64,000 bases of DNA, from positions 148,958 to 212,957 of the forward strand of contig QVRM01006038.1 in the NCBI GenBank assembly GCA_003439945.1. Reading direction: 5' to 3'. Both the position numbers and the translations under genes were made by a program. Under the pieces are notes generated by a model. It searched no databases. It saw nothing but the letters and a program-made list of their open reading frames with translations, and was not told where the DNA came from. This DNA comes from Dermanyssus gallinae (lineage: Eukaryota > Arthropoda > Arachnida > Mesostigmata > Dermanyssidae). Shown here in pieces: positions 1-12,270 of the stretch; within the stretch, counting starts at the first letter, position 1, and each line of letters begins with the position of its first letter.

Positions 1-1849
1 TAAGCTCTTCCGTTGCCATTCCCGTATAATGCTCGATCGCCTTATCGACCACTGGCCAAATCTCGTTCAACAAGCGTGCCTGCAAAAAGGTCAAGAGTTA
101 TCATTGATCGGCGCAGCAACGAGAGATCAACCGCGCCCAGATGTACCGTAGTATTTATGCATCATGATGCTCCGCCTCAGAAATTCGGTTCCAAACGAAA
201 TTGTCTAGATTTTAAATCATTTAGTTTATGTGAAGCTGGCTTCTCTATACGACAGGGTCGCCTGCTCTTGCCTCATCCATATTAGCTTGATTAATTCAAG
301 ACCTGAGTTACAAAGTCGTCAGCACATAAAACAAATTGCCGATACTTCGTTTTGTAGGTTGATTATTATTGTTGTCGTTGTCTCAGCTTGCAATGGCTTT
401 TCGCTTACCTGAAGAGTGGTCCGTGTTCCCCCGACCTGGGTCGTGACGAGTGGCGTCTGACCCTGGAATCCAAAGAGCGGTGCCAGAGCCTGCATCTTGA
501 ACTGGACTAGCGCCCCGAACAGCGGTATGAGCATAATGGCACCTAAAGCCTGAAAAATGTTTGAGTCAGAATCTTATTCGACGTCGAAGTGCGGACTTTG
601 TCTGTAAAGTAATTTGTGATGGACCGAGATCGATATTGTCCTCACTGCGGAATAATGGCGTCGCAACCGACGTTTTCTTCACGATATGCTTCTACCTTAA
701 TCTAACTGATATTTTCGGTTACCTCACCTATTGATGCCGTCGCGTAGTTTCGAATCAACGCAAGTACGCAAGTTATTTTATATGTCACCGTCAAGAATAA
801 CTGCAGCAACTTACAGGTCGCAATTGCGACAGCTTGCACGTCTTGTACGCAAAATCACAGACGCCCGGGTTCCAAAATCGACGTGGTCGAAATAGTGACC
901 ACGTCGAAATTGACAGCCCCGGCTCCAGTACTTACCATGAGGAACCAAGGAATCAGGTCGAATCCTTTGTGGTGGCAGCCCAGCGAGGTCTTGTACGAGG
1001 GCGCCACATTTCCGAACTCGAATTCGCCGTGACTGTGACCGGGTCCATAGCCGCCGGCGCCGGCGTAACCGCCATGGCCGGCTCCGGCGTAACCGCCATG
1101 CCCTCCACCGTACGAGCCTCCGTACGAGTGGCTCGCGTGCGGGTAACCATAGTACTCATGCGGGTGGCTTGCTGCAACCTGGAGGCAGTTTACGGTTGTT
1201 TGTCGTCACCGTCACACACGAGAATTCGACGGCTAGAACCTCGATCACGTCGAGTGTTTGTAAACGCACACGAGCGTGTGCTTCATGTATGTTCATGTAT
1301 ACACGTGCAGCGCGTCTGTGTTTAGGTTTGTGTGTGTACGTTTATTATTTATAGCGCCGATAAGGTGTAGACTCGATCTTCTTACAGCCATACCATTATT
1401 GCTACGCAGAGCAGTACACATTCTTCGAGTATGTTGTACAACGTAATCTCCGAATTACGTTGTACAGATTACGCTGTGCAACATACCCGAAGTATGTGTA
1501 TTGCTCTAGTGGCATAATGGTATGGCAGCAAGGAGATCGTTCAACGGTTACATTGGGGAGAAAGGATATATTATTAAGCAAATATTGGTGGCTAATCATC
1601 TGTGAATAGCGTGTACAGTGAAATGGTGGTATTCTAGCTAGCGCGGCCTGGGCGATAGGCGAATAGGGCACTTGTACCCATACAGGGTAATAAAGCTGGC
1701 GCGAACATGCAGGAGGAAACAAGTTTACTTTAAAATTGTTGAAGACATTGCAGTGCATTTCTGTTGGCGTCGTGCGTACAATATCAATTATCGAGGTATC
1801 AGATAGGTAAAAAAACAATATCAGCAACCACAACAACAAAAACAACGAC

Positions 1850-1892
<43 letters not shown>

Positions 1893-2248
1893 AGAGCTAG
1901 AGTTCTCATCGAACGTCAGACGTCAGCATCATCGCAATAGACGGACAGAAGACGAACGTAGCGATGTTCAAGCGACGTTGTGTGTGAGTTACGAGCGACA
2001 AAGCACGCCGACGTCAACGAGAACTAACTTTCTCCGAACATTGTCTGTCTGATCGAATGTTGTTTATGTACCTTGAAACTGGGCACCATAGGTCCGGGGC
2101 CCATGTGAAGGGGCCCCATAGAACTGGGGATGCCGATAGACCATACCTCAGTCTTTTTGGCCGACGACGTGGACCCGCCATCCTTGGCCGCTACGGGCGA
2201 TGGGATAGCCAACAGGTGTAGAGTCACAGCCACTACCACGGCCAACAT
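1..2248 (-). CDS. Secreted or membrane-anchored Gly/His/Tyr-rich protein, 5' part (runs off the left edge)
   Basis: I do not recognise this protein. Exons on the minus strand are 2248-2072, 1178-936, 549-409 and 79-1. All internal junctions are phase 0 with good GT-AG sites. The start is the ATG at 2248, which opens a signal peptide (MLAVVVAVTLHLLAIPSPVAA) followed by Lys-Asp-Gly. About 213 residues are visible. Residues 60-140 are low complexity, with repeated GGYAGAG units rich in Gly, Tyr and His. A hydrophobic stretch reading LIPWFLMALGAIMLIPLFGA spans the exon 2/3 junction and looks like a membrane helix. The last visible exon (ending EHYTGMATEEL) looks helical and is cut by the window edge. 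Exon 1 has a second in-frame donor at 2147. The Gly/Tyr/His segment would suit a cuticle-associated or glycine-rich secreted protein, but the membrane helix argues for anchoring; function is unknown. Confidence 0.72.
1387..1526. repeat. 140-bp imperfect palindrome
   Basis: Outer arms GCCATACCATTATTGC and GCATAATGGTATGGC pair, and the inner parts (GTATGTTGTACAACGTAAT and its inverted copy) continue the fold to a very short loop. Mismatches are scattered. It lies in intron 1 of the secreted-protein gene and could be a small foldback element. Confidence 0.8.
1851..1892. repeat. (AAC)n trinucleotide array
   Basis: About 14 near-perfect AAC units in intron 1 of the secreted-protein gene. Confidence 0.95.
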
Positions 2249-2997
2249 GCTGGGAATCTGCTCTCAGTTGAACAGCAACGGCAATAGAAGACGCAGAAGC
2301 AACAACAACGTATTTGTACGACGTCATATACATGCATTTTAGATCTTATTAAATACTAAATGCTTAATTTTTTTTATTTTTTTAAATGCATCTTAGAGCA
2401 AATAATAAATACTTCAGCTGAAAACAGCGTTTACGTAGTCTTGCTACCACAATAGTGGGTCTGTGCTGTAATAAGTACCCTTGTGGGAACGAATACTAAA
2501 TCTACCAAAAGTTGAGCTATTCAACAACAGTTGCAAACGGATATTATTCAGGAGAATGGAGATTGTTATCTAAACAAGACATCCGACGACGTCAAACAGA
2601 AGGGCAGGGAATCTCTCTCTGATTATCCGTAACATCGCTCACTAAGGAAGCCATTAACCGTAGCGCGACCGAAGAAAAGAGGGCTATTAGGGCGAACTCG
2701 TGCGGTAGCTACACCAGCCAATCAACAGATGCGCGTACGTATAGACAGACAATCCAGGTTTTCGCGGGGTTCACTGAGACGTATCCAGCATAGGCATAGG
2801 CGGCAGTTGGTCAGAGTGTATGTAGTACACTGCCGCCATGAAACGTTGAATTGGTACTAGATAGGGTTTGCTTCTTTTCTCCTAAAGGCCCCGACGCATC
2901 TGTACAAGGCCTCCTGTTGCCGATCTTCGTTGCTTACCCTGGAGACTGCCATACTCGTCGGTATGTGTAGAGATACTGGCGATGACCACGACGCTGA

Positions 2998-3085
2998 CAG
3001 CAAACACAACAACAGCGGCAACGGCGATAGCAACAACAGCAATAGCGACAGCAACAACAGCAAGAACAACAGCAACAGCGCAGCA
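2998..3085. repeat. Imperfect AAC/AGC trinucleotide array
   Basis: Mixed CAACAGC triplets over nearly 90 bases upstream of the secreted-protein gene. They create Asn/Ser-rich and Thr-rich artificial frames. Confidence 0.9.
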
Positions 3086-6000
3086 CAATCGAGGACAACA
3101 GCTCCAGAGGACGGTGGACGACGACCACTGCTGCGAGTACAACTACAATTACTTCACCTTCACCACAAGGACTACTACCACCACCATTCACCAACAACAA
3201 TCACCACCAACCACCTCTACCAAACGATGACGACCTGCCAGCTACTCGACCCGAGTTTATATAGCACACGTCGTTCGACTGGCGAGGGGTTGCACCCCCG
3301 ACTGCCCCGGAGGAATTTGCGGACACAGCGTTCACTTGCGATTGCGCACCTTTTAGCAGGAAGGGGGCAAGGAGGGTATTGGAGGTGTTGGCTGTTATGG
3401 GGCGAACTCTGCAGAGCTGACGATAGTGCCAAAAAGGCGAACGGCGATCGTCTCTAACCAAACAATTCAAATTCAGGGTCTTGATCTAGGTGAGGCAAGT
3501 TAAAATGTTGTTACTGTTGAAATCCTTGCGGTATTAGTTGTTGTTGTTGTAGCTGATGCAACCCTTATTGTATGTGTTGTTGTTGTTGTTGTTGCAACCC
3601 TTGTGGTATTTGTTATTGCTGCCGTTATTGTCGTTATTACATCTTCAAATAGCTACCCGACATGAAAGACGCGTAATATCTGCTGCAGATGGTTGACGCT
3701 CGCTCAAAGACGCCCAATCGTTCAACGCCTGTTGTTGCCTGTTATTTTCAATGTTACGACCGTGCGACCTATTGTGCTCTGCTCTCATCTTCTTTTCATT
3801 TATTTGCAGGCGTGATTTGTGAAGCAAGCACCGGCATGTTGGCCGCTGCCGGTGAACTCAACGATACGTGGCTGCCTACGTGACAGCCGGCGTGCAGCGC
3901 CTGAATGAGGCGATGAGGTAAATATTGGAAAGATGGCAACGAGGTTCGCATCGATGCGTCGCCACCACAACTTAGTCTGACTGACCGTTCTAGCCGTCGA
4001 CGTCCCGTTATGACAGCATGAAAACGTGCGTGTGGGGTGGGGGTGATGTTTAGTTTAGTAGTATTAATAGTAGTAGTAGTAGTAGTGGTTGTAGTTCAAG
4101 TCTAAAGGCAAACGCTCGCCTCCCGGATGCGATCCAACGATGACTGACTGACCGACCGAACGAAGACCAGTGTCTTCAATGGAGGCGGCGACTTCGCCCG
4201 AGGCGTCGTCGGTCAGGGCGTGGCGCGCGACCCTTGTCGCCGGGCGATTTTCAGCCGACCGGCCTGGTTACGTTACGTTCGCCGAAACCGAGTCTGAGAC
4301 TGACGCACCGCCTGCTTGGTCGCGCTGACCATCATGCATATTCGAGCGTCTGTGCCGCGCTCAGGTGCGCACTGTTCAATAGTAACACCTGTTACCTCAT
4401 CCCCAGACAGCAGCGGCGGCTAAACAAGATGTCCGGGCGGCGATCGCACTTTGGGTTGGACGACCGGGCTAGCGGTTAACCGCTTCGACTGCGTTGTCGC
4501 AAAATTCAGCCTGCCGCTCTGCAACCAACTAACTGCTAACAAAATAGCTCATCCAGCGTGCCGTACCGGTAGAGCTGTAGGCATTAGGTCATTCGAGTAA
4601 AGATAGAAGGAGAGAGAAAAAGAAACCTTTCCCCGGCATAGAGTTTGCATCCAAACAATAGTTTCCTAATTCCCATAATTTTATTGGGGTTCCCATTAGC
4701 AGCCGTTTTAATGCAGGTGAACCTACGATTATGATTCGTCGATTGCCAGCCGCAATTAGGTAAAAGACAAAGTAGAAATAATGTACATCAAACTATTGTA
4801 GCATTGCTAGATCGTTCTTGTATGTTGGAATAGTAAACAATAGTTAAACATACGTTTAGTGATTTATCTTTCGTTTTTATCTTCTAGATGTATTAGATTA
4901 ATTAAACGCTTTATATGCGTTTCATAACCTTCTCATTCGAGACCACTCCCGAAACCATCCCGTGTTCTATCTTTCCAAACCGCAAAATGGCAAGCAAATG
5001 CACGTTATTACTTAAACTAACAAAAAAACAAGATATTTGCGTTTTGCCAAACTGGAGTAGATGACGCTGCGAACCATTAAATACATATATACCGCCGACC
5101 CCTCGAGATAGTTAAGCACCTCTCTTATCTGGGAGTTAAATTACTCCTAGACTCTTTTTCGGCACTCCCGTTAGCAGAGCACGAGGAAAAACGGTAGCAT
5201 CCATGTCTCTACTAGGCGACCTGCGTAACGTAGACATAATGACGGTTCTTAAGTGACATAAACACTTAGACAAAGTATATCCTGAAGATATTAAGCAAAT
5301 ACTGGCTTTACCAAGGAACGCCTCAGCCACAGTGGCATCCGACCTATATAAGGAGTGAATGCTGTATTAAGATCGGACACATAGCAAGCTCGCATTTAAA
5401 CCGAACGCACTCGATACCATTCGGGTGCTCAGAGAAAGAATAAACTTAGAATCGGTCATCAGAACTTACACTAAGATCTTTCACCATAGACGGTGGTGTA
5501 TGTAGGTCCGTAGACCTTTTGACATTGGGCGCTATCCCATATTTGTGTGCAACTATATTCAACAAACGTCCTTAACGCCACTAATAGGCTAATATTGTGT
5601 TGACAATCTAAGTTAATCTAACTTAAGCTATGTAACTCCCGGATTTTCAGTACTCCAAACGAGGTTGATACGAAATGGCGCGATAACGGGCAGCTTGGGT
5701 GATTGTGTCGTGTCTGGATACGCAATTGGGCTGTATTGAATCAAGCCAAGACGATAACCGCATCTAGCGTTCCATGTCAGTTTTCAGGCGATAACGTCTA
5801 GGCATTGGGTAACAAGTGGTAAGCCATCATTGATGGCATAACGCCAAGTAGTTGAAACTTCATTCAGTTTAGGCGCTCTTATTGAAAAGCGTTTCGTTAT
5901 TGTAATTATAATAGTAGTAGTAGTAGTTGTTGTTGTTGTTGTTGTTCTTGTAGTTTTTAATGTTGTTATCGTTGTTGTTTACGCATGTTGATGTTGTTGG

Positions 6001-6734
6001 TGCCACTGGAGTGAATCCAATGATCTTCCAGTTGAGCGCTGATGCTTCACTGTTGGGAGGGCTGCATAGGGGAATCCGCTAAACCCTCGCTCCCAATTTC
6101 CAGGTTCACAATCTCACACACGCTCACACACCTCTGTCGGTTTCCACTTCGGGTGTCGACATCGAGTTGTCATTATTTAAGTATTTGTCTGTTCATTGTT
6201 GAAGGTGAATGCTGGCGACGAACGGAGATCTACGCCAAGCTGACCACCCAACTATGAACACCGACAGCATGCAATGCTGAAGCAGAGCGTTAAGGAGCAT
6301 CTTCACGACGAACGGTGAGCTCTTTGCGACTTACGTGTCTAGTGTCGATTGGGTAACGCATAGATGTTCAAAATCCACCTTAGCGGCACCCGTAACGGCA
6401 ACCTTCGTTAGCACGAACAAGTGCAGGGTATTCGTTCGCCTTTCGACGCGTATCTAAATAGACTGATAGCTCATAAGTGGGCAGGATGAAACGTAGAGAT
6501 ATTGCCGACAGCAAAGTGTTAAAGTCCGCGCTGTACGGGCAGTCAGCAACGTGGAGTTCCGGCTAGACGGAGGAAGATAAATTGTTACTTACTTGTCTTA
6601 TGCGGCCTGCGAGTTACACAATACGTTCATGAGGAAGAAAGGCGATATGTCTTGGTACTGACGGGATGCCGTTACATAACTAACCCGTGGATGCCAAAAG
6701 TTTTGCATGTGTATATATATATTATCTTTGTATA

Positions 6735-6775
<41 letters not shown>

Positions 6776-6868
6776 CTGTAGCTTATTAGGAAAGTCATTA
6801 CCTTAGAGCCTCAAATATATTCTATCGAAATTAGCTATCCCAACGGGCATATGTTACAAGGCACTCCA

Positions 6869-6874
6869 TTTATT
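6869..6874 (-). terminator. Candidate AMT polyadenylation signal
   Basis: AATAAA on the minus strand, about 170 bases downstream of the AMT stop codon at 7044. This distance is normal for an animal 3' UTR. No transcript evidence is available. Confidence 0.4.
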
Positions 6875-7043
6875 TTATGCACATCAAACATTGCAGCTAG
6901 CTATGCGTAACCTCCTATAGACAAATGCTTATAGTGGGCTAACTGTCATAGCAGCTGCGTGACCAAAAATGCCGCTTTGGCCTGAGTTCAGGTGGGTGAT
7001 GAAGTCTCCACGACGAGGCCGGAAGGAACTCAGCGAATATGTC

Positions 7044-7211
7044 CTAGTTGAAATAATGAGTCGCGACGAATGGCATTTTAACCACACTGGCTCTGATCTC
7101 TTTGTTGCGAACCTAGAATTAATCACATAACCACAGTCAGAAAGGATGATCACAACAGGACCACTTGAACAGGATATATATAGGGTTTCGAAATTAAATA
7201 ATTTAATTTGA

Positions 7212-7273
<62 letters not shown>

Positions 7274-10200
7274 TTTGTTTATATGTATATATATATATAT
7301 CAAGCGCATGTCTTACGTCCTGGTCTAGGAGCTTTAGTTAAATAAATACCTGGCTCTGGTTAAATGAGTGCAGTCTAGGGCTGGAGATACTCTCTTGTCA
7401 CGACTAAAAAATGCGTTTTCATGAATTCCCATTTTGAGCAATGTAATCTGACTGGCCTATTTGGCGGAGTTGTTTTGTTGAAAGATTTTTTAAATATAAA
7501 ATCATCTAAAATCAGAGTACACATCCCTTAAAGTTTAATGTTACCCAAAAACCACACTTAACCTTGAATCATCGGAGTCAATCATGAGATTATATCTCAC
7601 AATATTCAATAATTATTAATTAAATAATAATGATGTTATGATGTGTCATAATATGAGATAATATAATAATTTCCTGATATAATACAAGTCAAGAGTCATT
7701 GAAAATATATTTATCTATTTTTTGCCTCAAGATTTCCTTTTTTTTTGTAAGGAACTACTGTTTTACTCTGGGTCTGAAAAACGCAGCGCTGTGTAATCGA
7801 TATACGAGATCCATAAGATTCTAAACAAGAGCTGCTAAACAAGAGAGCTATATATATATATATATATTACCTTTATTATTACTTCGGTGTCGGTTGTTGA
7901 CAGAAACGTGGGCACATATCCCATGGCAATATTATAGCCTAGACTGGGGGAAGGACATCCGGAGGTCACCACGCCTGTACAGAAGTATAAAAACGGTTAG
8001 AAATATTTACAAACGTGTCTACATATAATTAGGAAAAAGTGAAAAGACAAGACAGCGTCCTGTCAAAATAATACATACGCATGTGCGCAAAGCTTCTAAA
8101 GTACCTACCTTGCCAGCTCACTCGGAATTTAAAACGTACAAATTCATATTATTTGTTTACTTAAGCTAACGTCAAAGTAAATAAATAATAAATATTTGTA
8201 AAAATAAAGTAAATAAATAATAAATATTTGTATTTTTAAACTCCAAGTAAGCTGCCTAGGTAGACACCTTAGAAGCGTTGCGCACATGCGTATGTATTGT
8301 TTTTACAGGACACGATCTTGTTTTTTCTTTTTTTTTCTGAAACGTTGTCTGGCAATTCCCTCTCAGATGCTCAATTGTTATTTTACATCAGTCACTAAAT
8401 TTTGAAATAATTTCCGCACTAGCCGGAGACGTCTGTGACTACATTCTGTCTCTACCCTTCTTTTATCTTTACGTTGTAGAGTTCGATCTACATGTAAAGC
8501 GCGAATGCGGTGCATTTGACATCCTCAAAGAGACCAGACGTAATCGTTGTAGTCTTTGTTGACGCAGCATCTCTCATAGATCATCCATGTCATCGACCGC
8601 ATTCCGTACTGATCCGTTGTCATGCGTATGACACACATCAACAATGTATTTGCATGACGTATTTCAATATGAAAAATTGTTCTTTGCTAGTCTTTACGAC
8701 AATTACATAAATCAACAAACATGCACCAAGGTCATTTCAAGACGTCTCCATCACTTTTTATCTGTGGTGTTCCCATCTTGTTATTATACAAAGTAATTTT
8801 CATTCGTTAATAATATAAGCTCATGTAGTGAGGCTTAGTTGAATTGTAGCTCTATACCCAATTAGTTTTACGTCATTAACGAGGCTCGTAACCGCACACC
8901 ATTTGGTGCGCAAATACGACGGCACGCCACATCTTTCAGTTTCCAAAGAAAAAATATCGTAATTTTGCGTGGAACTTGCTGTTCTATATTCCATCAACGT
9001 GCAGCTAGCTTGTAAAAAAACCACTAGGACTTACCATGTTGTGCACCCGCCCTTACAACGCTACAGTCCGTCATACACCTGAAAGCTTCCAGTAACGTCT
9101 TGATGACCTTACGTACCAACTTTGCTTCCTGCGTGCAGAATCTCAGCGCCCTGTCTCGCCGGCGCGCCCTGCTCAAGTTTGAATCCAACGCGTCTGCGGT
9201 CGGGCTTGTTCTTGAGTTGGCGCATGATCACCTCGTGTCCTGGAAAACCGCCTTCGGCTCGTCGTCGCTTGCCCACGGTAAACGCAAGGCCGGCTTCGAT
9301 CGGCGAAGTCGTCTCGTCAATATCATTACCTTTCCGATAGGTACCGACCGACCACCAGAAAAGATACATAAGTGAGCACAAATAAAGCGATGTTGATGCT
9401 GCTGTTGTTGTTACTGCTGCTGAGAGCGTCCATATTTATCTGTGCTCTTAAGAACTGTTTTGAAAACATTTTATCATATTTTCTCAAACAAACTATGCTA
9501 TTCATTAAGAGTGGCGATAATTAGTAGACAAAAAGGAAATGAGTATGCAAGACCAAAGTGTGGAAGGGCAAGGACTCAACAAAAATAAATCAGTCTTTAA
9601 TCCCACTTCTCCAATTAAGAAAATAAGTCTAACATATAATTAAAGGCAATGTACAAACACAGACAAAGCAAGCGCATCCATATTTTGGAATCAATCATTA
9701 CCAGGCCCAATTTTTTTATGACGAGCAAACAGGTTGTCTAAAGGTAAACGGCTGACACTCGTATATCAACTACATGAGCAAAGCCGTTGGGTTTTATTAG
9801 AGTTCAGTTCTAAAACATTTTTCAGGACCACCGTAATGGCGCGGTCAGCGCTAGCATATGCAATCGCAGCTACCTTATCGGTAGCAGGTGTACACTAGGA
9901 AATATGCTCAAAATGCAGCTGGTAGATGGACTGTGCCAGCGAATTAATTGAAACAAAAGTGGCCTGGCCTAGCTTTACAGTCAGAAAGGTCTAAAGTGTA
10001 CATCGTTACTTTGCCCATGCAGAAACGAGCATCAGTGGTCGAGGGTCATTTTTGAAAAAAAAACTTGGTAGCCACAACTTTTTGTGCATGTGTACCGATA
10101 ATAATAATAATAAACGTGCGCAAAGAAAGACGCAAGGTGCAAGAATATATCACGCCATCGCTATCGCCGATTATTGAGTAGTTTGAGCAACACTGCCCAT

Positions 10201-11354
10201 ACCATAGAGGCAAAGTCCTGCTTCAAGCCGCAGTGTGTCCCTGGCACCAAGACCGGCCATTTTAACATCGCCATCCTTTGACGCCAGAAGTGCCTTGACG
10301 ACCTCCTCGACCTTGGCTGACGGAATTGACATTTCTACACCATCCTCACCCGTATAACCGCACCGGGTGACTCTGTAATTTACCAGTGAAGAACTCCATT
10401 GAATTTAACCGTCTTAAGCATATGATAAGGTATTTCGTTCGTGTAATGGAGCAGAAGGAGGACCGACATAACAACAGGTTCACAATACGTAAGAACGTGG
10501 GCTCCATATGACAAACTCGTACGATATTCGTCTAACGAGATCACACTTAGTTAAAGTGGCGAACGTACTCGCTTACCTGCACGGAACACCGGCCACATCG
10601 CAGAGTATTGTGTTCATAAATTTGAGCTCGTTCATATCGCATGTCGCTATCTTCGAAAGCACCGCGGCTGCTTCCGGGCCCTGCATCGCAACCAGAGCGT
10701 GATCTGCATGAGAAAGGCGGTCACGCGATGAATTTCAGTTCCATAGACGTATGCAAGCCTTTCATGCGTTGTTAGTTTCGTTAAAGTCGTTTAAGTGTAA
10801 GGCTATTACACTGTCGTTGCGCGGACCAACTATATATATTGTCTTAATTGTAAAGACACCCCCGTATGTGTTGCGCGATTTTATACTTGATTCCCATCGA
10901 GTATAAGAACGCAAACAAGACGTCTTCTATAAGTGCTAATCAGTCTTTTAGTCCCACGTTGGCCCCAAACTAGGTAGTTCCACTCTCTCAAAGTCAGCTT
11001 TTCCGCTAGGCATACTCATTAACCCTGCATCAACTAGCCCTTCAAGCATTTTGAACACCGGCGTCTGTCAGCTTCCGACCTGAGGCCTACTGCGGAGCAC
11101 AAGCGAAAGCGTCGTTACGCGGCCACGTCTAGTGCTTACCGTTCATCACCTCGAGTTCGACGTCTTTCGCCCACTTTTTTAGATTCTCGCGCACGTGGGC
11201 GAGATCTTTCTCTGCGCAGCCGGCGTTACTAACGACGTAAATGTAGTCGGGGGTTGCTGTCACGATCAGGTCGTCGATAATGCCTCCCGTAGGTGTCGTG
11301 TATACAGACAGCGATCCCGTGTTCGGCTTCAAACCCTGTATAGAGACAGAACTA

Positions 11355-11408
<54 letters not shown>

Positions 11409-11749
11409 CTATCAAGATAAGGCCCGTGTTTAGCTTCAAACTCTGTACACAGCTAGAACTACGTGTATATATTATATAAGACACTCATACACCCCATATA
11501 TATACAACTGGATGAATTGCTGCTTACTTTGACATCGGCAACAACAAGCGACTCCATGAACTCGACCCGTTTTTCGCCATGCACCTTGCTTTGCAGCATG
11601 TGCGAGACGTCGAATAGAGACACGTGATTTCGTGTGTGCACATGCGAAACGGCCAGCGACTGATCCGCGTACTGGACTGGCATCGAGTAGCCGGCGAACG
11701 GCACCATCTGCGCTTAAATAATCGAGTTCATTCATGCAGCGTAAAAGAG

Positions 11750-11784
<35 letters not shown>

Positions 11785-12225
11785 AATATATACGTCATAT
11801 GTACGTTTATATATATATATATATATATATACGTCATATGTACGTGCGACTTATGTATATGAAAATCTATCTACATAAGTAACAACCAAACTAAGGGGAT
11901 AGAGATAAAACGTGCAACATAACTGAACTTAACAACGCGTAACGTTTGATATAAATGACAGATACAATACATACAAAGGTGAATCCACAAATATAGCACG
12001 CTAAATTTTGACAGTTTGCCTACCGAGAACATTGTAAGGACACCTGGATTGTCGGGAAGCTTTATGCAGCTGTGGTATTGGGTATCTGCGTACCCTTCGT
12101 CATATTGGACGGCACATTCTCCAACAGTCGCAGCAAGCTGTTTAGACAAACTCATATAAACAGTCTCAGACCCTACGCCTTATAGTATATATATATATAT
12201 ATATATATATACATCTATATAAATA

Positions 12226-12270
<45 letters not shown>

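Larger units (their letters stand above)
2249..7043. other. Intergenic region between the secreted-protein gene and the AMT 3' end
   Basis: I see no gene here. Open frames are short and none carries recognisable motifs. The stretch holds imperfect AAC/AGC trinucleotide arrays at about 2998-3085, TTG arrays at 3537-3600, AGT arrays at 4060-4090 and 5910-5945, and a (TA)n array at 6715-6773. The secreted-protein gene is transcribed away from this region, so its promoter should lie just above 2248. The 3' UTR of AMT occupies the right end. Confidence 0.6.
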
